DNA of 34,837 nt from Thermoplasmatales archaeon. GTDB taxonomy: Archaea; Thermoplasmatota; Thermoplasmata; Methanomassiliicoccales; Methanomethylophilaceae. Below, piece after piece: positions 31,786 to 34,837 of this stretch; within the stretch, counting starts at the first letter, position 1, and each line of letters starts with the position of its first letter. Both the position numbers and the translations under genes were made by a program. The stretch covers positions 1 to 34,837 of the forward strand of contig JAAYZC010000025.1 in the NCBI GenBank assembly GCA_012515075.1, given 5' to 3'. The notes beneath the pieces were generated by a model. That model was given only the letters and a program-made list of their open reading frames with translations, was not told where the DNA came from and made no database searches.

Positions 31786-32784
31786 TTAGGCCCCCTGCTT
31801 GGACTCTGTGGAAACGAAGGTCACGTTGGGTGCCTCCGCGGTCGCTTTCTTGGGCGCCCTTGACGGGTCCCTGAGCCTGACCAGCCTCTTGGCGGGTCCA
31901 GGAACGGAACCGTGAACGAGGACGTATGCGCTCCTGACCTCTCCGTAGTTGAGGAATCCTCCGTCCGGAGTCACCTCGGTGCCCTCGGCGCCGATCTTCA
32001 TGAGCTTCTTGTTGAATTCGGTCCTCTGATGGTATCCCATCTGACCGGATGCGGGAACCGTCCCCCTGACGTAACCGGGCCTCTTGGGTCCGAGGTTGCC
32101 TATTCCGCGGCGGTGCTTGCTGTTCCTGTGGCTCAGCAGCTTGACCCCCCAGCGCTTTGTGACGCCCTGGAATCCCTTTCCCTTGGTGATGGCGATTACG
32201 TCCACTAAGGAACCCTCGCCGGAGAAGGCGTCTATGCCGACCTCCTTCCCGAGGATGCTCTTGGCGTACGCGACCCTCTCGTCGACAGTGCCGCCGCCGA
32301 TTCTGAGCTCCATTATGTCGGGCACCTTCTTGGGCACGCCGCTGACGAGTTTGGGCTGGGTGTAGGCTATTACACGGACATCCTCGATGTCCAGACCGTC
32401 GTACCTTGCGAACGAGGCCTCGTCATGGCTCTTGGGAACTATCAGGCGCCTGCCGAGGAGCGGGTCGATATCCTGCGCCCAGACCTCCCCTGCGGTGCTG
32501 AGGCCGGTGATGGTGTTCTCGTAGAACCTGACCGCCGCTATCCTCATGGGAGGCACCTCGAGTACCGTAACGGGTACCTGGACCTCCATTCCCGACGTTG
32601 TGCTCTTGGCACGCGTGTCCACTACGAACGCATGCGTCATGCCGGCCTTGTAGCCAGCGAATCCCTGGATCCTGGGGGCTCCGCTGATCTCGGGCCACGA
32701 ATCCAGTCTGGGGGTCTGCGATTTGGCCCTCTTCCTAGGGCCGTATGCTTTGGATCCCCTCTTCGGACGTCTCCTTTGTGACAT
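31786..32784 (-). CDS. rpl3: Large subunit ribosomal protein uL3
   Basis: A 332-residue archaeal uL3, an early 50S assembly protein. It has the basic N-terminus R-R-R-P-K-R-G-S-K-A-Y-G-P-R-K-R-A, then G-F-A-G-Y-K-A-G-M-T-H, and the W-finger and GTV region T-K-G-K-G-F-Q-G-V-T-K-R-W-G-V-K. It is the first recognised ribosomal gene of the superoperon. The preceding space to the predicted promoter is about 200 nt, unusually long for this window. Confidence 0.95.
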   Translation of the reverse strand: MSQRRRPKRGSKAYGPRKRAKSQTPRLDSWPEISGAPRIQGFAGYKAGMTHAFVVDTRAKSTTSGMEVQVPVTVLEVPPMRIAAVRFYENTITGLSTAGEVWAQDIDPLLGRRLIVPKSHDEASFARYDGLDIEDVRVIAYTQPKLVSGVPKKVPDIMELRIGGGTVDERVAYAKSILGKEVGIDAFSGEGSLVDVIAITKGKGFQGVTKRWGVKLLSHRNSKHRRGIGNLGPKRPGYVRGTVPASGQMGYHQRTEFNKKLMKIGAEGTEVTPDGGFLNYGEVRSAYVLVHGSVPGPAKRLVRLRDPSRAPKKATAEAPNVTFVSTESKQGA

Positions 32785-32958
32785 ACTAACACTATCCTGC
32801 GAGAGTGTCTTCGCTAATCTCGCGTTTTCTTCAGATCTAGGACGTCAAACACCCGACCGTGACGCCGTATTCATCCCGATAAGCATCGACATGAGCATGA
32901 ACGAGGGTTGCTTCTGCATTGCCCAGTGCGTCTGGTCGGACATCTAGCATGTCCAATC
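32785..32958 (-). other. Leader of the ribosomal superoperon, with candidate short ORFs
   Basis: From the predicted transcription start near 32958 to the rpl3 ATG there are about 174 nt, while other first genes here have leaders near 10 nt. Two overlapping short minus-strand ORFs begin at once. One starts at the ATG at 32950, 35 nt from the TATA box, and runs 37 codons to a TAG at 32837, with a TGA two codons later. The other starts at the ATG at 32943 and runs 32 codons to a TGA at 32845; it is Met-rich and about 78% G or C in third positions. Neither resembles a known protein. No tRNA or riboswitch was recognised. It could be a short unknown gene, a regulatory leader peptide or plain untranslated RNA. 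Confidence 0.35.
32938..32954. promoter_or_regulatory. 17-nt palindrome GGACAT-N5-ATGTCC at the superoperon start
   Basis: A perfect 6-bp inverted repeat with a 5-nt spacer, lying immediately downstream of the predicted start of transcription. On the minus strand each arm carries one of the two early ATG codons. It could be a repressor operator or a hairpin at the 5' end of the mRNA that hides those starts. Confidence 0.4.
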
Positions 32959-32980
32959 TAAAACTGGAGATAGGAGATGC

Positions 32981-32989
32981 ATATATAAG
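32981..32989 (-). promoter_or_regulatory. TATA box for the ribosomal protein superoperon
   Basis: Minus-strand CTTATATAT, very close to the archaeal consensus, preceded by CGAACAA as a plausible BRE. It is the only strong box between rpl3 and the upstream gene, and the whole 29-gene block below has no other clear promoter in the gaps. Confidence 0.65.
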
Positions 32990-32998
32990 TTGTTCGGT

Positions 32999-33021
32999 CC
33001 CCTCACGTGCAATACGAGGGG
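32999..33021 (-). terminator. Possible hairpin CCCCTC-N11-GAGGGG after the small conserved gene
   Basis: A perfect 6-bp stem about 20 nt past the stop of the 107-residue gene. There is no T-run next to it, and it lies just upstream of the superoperon TATA box, so it may separate the two transcription units or bind a factor. Archaeal terminators are usually T-rich and need no hairpin, hence the low score. Confidence 0.25.
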
Positions 33022-33041
33022 GAAGGGGGGTTCCGGGATGC

Positions 33042-33365
33042 TTAGAGCTTCCCTTCCTTGGCCTTCTTCTGCGCCCTCTTCATGCGGGCCTTGGAATCGA
33101 AACCCGTCGCCCTCTCGGCGAAGGCGTTGAGGCGCCTCTTGCTGTCCAAGACCTCATCGTCACCCAGCGGGCCCTCCCTGCTTACCGTAACTATCTCCAG
33201 CTTGTCCTTGGCCAGAACCCTGACCTCTATGCGGGACAGCACGCCGTAGGACGCCACCAGCGCATCGCCCTCCTGCTCCGTGTCGCCGAAAATCTCCTTC
33301 ATAAGGTCCTTCAGGGCGTCGCCCTCGATGTTCTTGAACCAGCCTTTCTTGATGTCGAAATCCAT
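33042..33365 (-). CDS. Small conserved archaeal protein, DUF5611-like
   Basis: A 107-residue protein. The first 70 residues are a compact alpha/beta domain: Y/F-D-I-K-K-G-W-F-K-N-I-E, L-K-D-L-M-K-E-I-F-G, then three strands V-A-S-Y-G-V-L, I-E-V-R-V-L and L-E-I-V-T-V-S. The last 35 residues form a very basic helix (R-M-K-R-A-Q-K-K-A-K-E-G-K-L), suggesting RNA or ribosome contact. It resembles the archaeal DUF5611 family, from memory and not by search. It starts 4 nt after the archaeosine radical SAM gene with a GTGAGG site, so they form an operon. Function unknown. Confidence 0.65.
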   Translation of the reverse strand: MDFDIKKGWFKNIEGDALKDLMKEIFGDTEQEGDALVASYGVLSRIEVRVLAKDKLEIVTVSREGPLGDDEVLDSKRRLNAFAERATGFDSKARMKRAQKKAKEGKL

Positions 33366-33369
33366 TGCC

Positions 33370-34362
33370 TCACTTCCTTATGGTCAGATCGTTCCCGAAC
33401 CCGCGCTCCAGATCCGCCGGCGTGCCCAGCAATCTCTCAGCTAGCATATAATGCTTCCAGGCCTCCCGGCATTCGCAGCCAACCTCCAGGTCCTTAGGGT
33501 CCTGGGACAGGGAGAACCTCTCCACCGCTTCGAGGGCTTCGCGATCGCACTTCCCGCAGTTGTGCGCCCCCCTCTGCGTCCCGCCGCCCGAAGGGGAGGA
33601 CATCAGTCTGGCATCCACTTCCCCCGACAACCTCGCGAGCACCTCTATCAGCGACCATATCCAGGGGGATCTGAACTCGCCCCTGCGCCACAGCCTCTCC
33701 ACACACGTGGCCCGCTGGATGTTGAGGGGGTTTATGGATATCTCGTCGGAGAACGGGTCGGCGAACCTGGCCGAGGCCACTGTGTCCTCTATCGCTGCGG
33801 ATTCCGTGAGGAAGGGGGGCTTCAGCAGCAGGTACGTGCGTACGTCCAGCCCGGCACCCTTGACGGTGTGTCCCGCCCTCCTGCTGTCCTCCGGTGTGAA
33901 GCCTTTGCGTATGCTCGTCCTGAGGATCTCGGGGTCCGAGCTCTCCAGGCCCAGGGACACCGTTACATTCTTGGGCAGAGATGATACAGAATCCTGGGTG
34001 ACGAACTCCGGCCGGCTCTCGAAGAGTATCCGCCGGCAGCCGGAGAAGGAATCCAGTATCCTCTCCCTGACCGTCTCCGGCACCTCGTTGCCGTCGAGGA
34101 AGCTGCCAGAGGTGTATATCTTGACGAAGGGCTCCCCCTTGTAAGCGCCCATGGCCTGTTCCAGCTGTCTCAGGAGATCCCCTTCGGTGACGTCCTTCAT
34201 GGAGGCTTCCCTGTATCCGCACATGGTGCAGCCGCCGGTCTTCGCCCAGCAGCATCCGTTGGTGCGCATGATCATGACCATGGCATCCACGGGCGTGCCT
34301 TCGGCCATGTCCCTCTCTTTCCAAAGCGCCTCCAGTTGCGAAGGGTTCCTCTCTTTCCTCAT
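33370..34362 (-). CDS. raSEA: Archaeosine biosynthesis radical SAM protein (RaSEA)
   Basis: A 330-residue radical SAM protein. The cluster motif is C37-x7-C45-x2-C48 in N-G-C-C-W-A-K-T-G-G-C-T-M-C-G-Y, as in the RaSEA family. More cysteines lie near the C-terminus (N-C-G-K-C-D and G-C-E-C-R). RaSEA works with ArcS: ArcS adds lysine to preQ0 at G15 of tRNA, and RaSEA cleaves the adduct to leave archaeosine. The ATG at 34362 follows a GGAAGGT site, with a TATA box 37 nt upstream; the upstream in-frame GTG or ATG codons would lie before the predicted transcript start. ArcS is not in the window. Confidence 0.88.
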   Translation of the reverse strand: MRKERNPSQLEALWKERDMAEGTPVDAMVMIMRTNGCCWAKTGGCTMCGYREASMKDVTEGDLLRQLEQAMGAYKGEPFVKIYTSGSFLDGNEVPETVRERILDSFSGCRRILFESRPEFVTQDSVSSLPKNVTVSLGLESSDPEILRTSIRKGFTPEDSRRAGHTVKGAGLDVRTYLLLKPPFLTESAAIEDTVASARFADPFSDEISINPLNIQRATCVERLWRRGEFRSPWIWSLIEVLARLSGEVDARLMSSPSGGGTQRGAHNCGKCDREALEAVERFSLSQDPKDLEVGCECREAWKHYMLAERLLGTPADLERGFGNDLTIRK

Positions 34363-34449
34363 CTTTACCTTCCGAGTCTCCAAAGCGGGTTGCGGATATA
34401 TTCTTTTGCAAGGGACAGGATCCGCTGACGGAGGCCCCACCTCGAAGCA

Positions 34450-34461
34450 GGAACATGTTCC
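34450..34461. promoter_or_regulatory. 12-bp perfect palindrome, possible operator
   Basis: GGAACATGTTCC, lying about 50 nt upstream of the raSEA TATA box and about 130 nt upstream of the oxidoreductase one. It fits a dimeric regulator site, but a 12-bp palindrome can also occur by chance. Confidence 0.3.
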
Positions 34462-34585
34462 AGACTTCGGAATCTCCTATCTAACGGAATTCTCGGCGCC
34501 CGGGACCCCCACCGCCCGGCGAGCAGATTTCGCGGGCGCGAAGAACCCGTCCCCTGCCGTGCGGACGCGGGCTCCCCTAAAGAAA

Positions 34586-34596
34586 GCTTAATATCC
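34586..34596 (+). promoter_or_regulatory. TATA box for the flavin oxidoreductase gene
   Basis: GCTTAATATCC preceded by purine-rich AAAGAAA (a plausible BRE), centred 36 nt before the ATG at 34627. Confidence 0.5.
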
Positions 34597-34626
34597 GACG
34601 GCCCAATCACAAACCCGGTGCGCCAA

Positions 34627-34837
34627 ATGGCCAAGAACATCATTGTCATAGGTTCCGGGGCCGCGGGCATGTCCGCCGCCTCGGCCTCCAGGAAACAGGA
34701 CGGGGACGCCAGGATAACGGTTTTCACCGAGGATTCCGACATAGCGTACTCCCCCTGCGTGATACCCTGGGCCCTGGAAGGGAAGGCCTCCTGGGAATCC
34801 ATCGTCATGCACAGTCCCGGATACTATCTCTCCGAGA
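34627..34837 (+). CDS. FAD-dependent pyridine nucleotide-disulfide oxidoreductase, 5' end only
   Basis: The first 70 codons of a gene that leaves the right edge. Residues 4-20 form the FAD-binding Rossmann start (I-I-V-I-G-S-G-A-A-G-M-S-A-A-S), and A-Y-S-P-C-V-I-P-W-A-L-E-G follows near residue 44. A single cysteine in the S-x-C-x-I-P context is the redox-active residue of the CoA-disulfide reductase / NADH oxidase / NADH peroxidase group. Members reduce CoA disulfides, polysulfide or oxygen. The typical form has C-G-I-P-Y; here it is C-V-I-P-W. Which reaction it does cannot be decided from the part visible. Confidence 0.85.
   Translation, partial: MAKNIIVIGSGAAGMSAASASRKQDGDARITVFTEDSDIAYSPCVIPWALEGKASWESIVMHSPGYYLSE

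Larger units (their letters stand above)
34363..34626. promoter_or_regulatory. Divergent intergenic region between raSEA and the oxidoreductase gene
   Basis: 264 nt with promoters at each end: minus-strand GAATATAT at 34396-34403 for raSEA, and plus-strand GCTTAATATCC at 34586-34596 for the oxidoreductase. Between them are a perfect 12-bp palindrome (34450-34461) and a GC-rich dyad (CTCG 34492-34495 and CCGGG 34500-34504 against CCCGGCGAG 34515-34523). No tRNA or convincing small gene was found. Confidence 0.45.

Noticed and set aside
32723-32947. A 74-codon plus-strand open frame running out of rpl3 into the leader
   Set aside because: Mostly antisense to rpl3; there is no plus-strand promoter or ribosome site, and nothing continues the unit downstream.
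32785-33041. A tRNA or riboswitch in the superoperon leader
   Set aside because: No T-loop sequence, cloverleaf or known riboswitch core could be drawn.
34363-34626. A C/D-box RNA or tRNA gene in the divergent region
   Set aside because: No paired C and D boxes with suitable spacing and no T-loop were found.
1-34837. CRISPR arrays, insertion sequences, integrases or prophage genes
   Set aside because: No regularly spaced repeats, terminal inverted repeats, transposase motifs or phage proteins are present; the window is housekeeping DNA throughout.

Overview
The window is 34.8 kb of gene-dense, moderately GC-rich archaeal DNA. The evidence is a full archaeal-type ribosomal protein superoperon (eL32, eL19, eS4, aIF1, Rpp29), Cbf5-type pseudouridine synthase, aRF1, DTD2-type D-aminoacyl-tRNA deacylase, PurP, an archaeosine-synthesis radical SAM protein and TATA-type promoters. 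No adk, eL34 or eL14 lies between secY and cbf5, eL32 carries a helix-hairpin-helix extension, lipoate ligase is of the split type, and none of 47 complete genes stops at UAG (38 UGA, 9 UAA). Together these suggest Thermoplasmata, most likely the pyrrolysine-using methanogens of Methanomassiliicoccales. That lineage call is inference, not proof.

Layout. 1-241: truncated 5' end of a secreted protein with an InlB-type repeat. 360-3041: two paralogous PhoU-RCK_C proteins divergent from a two-domain SLC41/MgtE transporter. 3088-5649: purP, a membrane-anchored beta-sandwich protein and a lipoate ligase. 5624-9079 (minus): aRF1-argS-GNAT, a translation operon. 9142-9822: UMP kinase from a shared promoter region. 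9809-12343 (minus): ilvD then dtdA. 12487-13707: winged-helix/TPR protein, divergent from ilvD. 13708-16364 (minus): trpS-pheS with an ATGA overlap. 16463-16891: unknown orphan. 16896-32784 (minus): S10-spc superoperon, read from 32784 down as rpl3, rpl4, rpl23, rpl2, rps19, rpl22, rps3, rpl29, aif1, rnp1, rps17, rpl14, rpl24, rps4e, rpl5, rps14, rps8, rpl6, rpl32e, rpl19e, rpl18, rps5, rpl30, rpl15, secY, DUF106 (EMC3/YidC-like), cmk, cbf5 and a small unknown gene. 33042-34362 (minus): archaeosine radical SAM gene and a small conserved gene. 34627-end: start of a flavin disulfide oxidoreductase.

Most of the window serves translation: ribosome assembly, initiation, termination, three aminoacyl-tRNA synthetases, tRNA processing and modification, D-aminoacyl-tRNA proofreading and the Sec translocon. 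Genes within operons overlap by 1-4 nt or are separated by a few bases, so translational coupling is likely throughout.

No tRNA, rRNA, CRISPR array, insertion sequence or prophage gene was seen. No gene-free stretch exceeds 300 bases. The longest are 34363-34626, 32785-33041 and 1592-1814, all promoter or leader regions. The least explained parts are the 5' leader of the superoperon (TATA box, palindrome and competing short ORFs) and the ion-transport locus at the left end.
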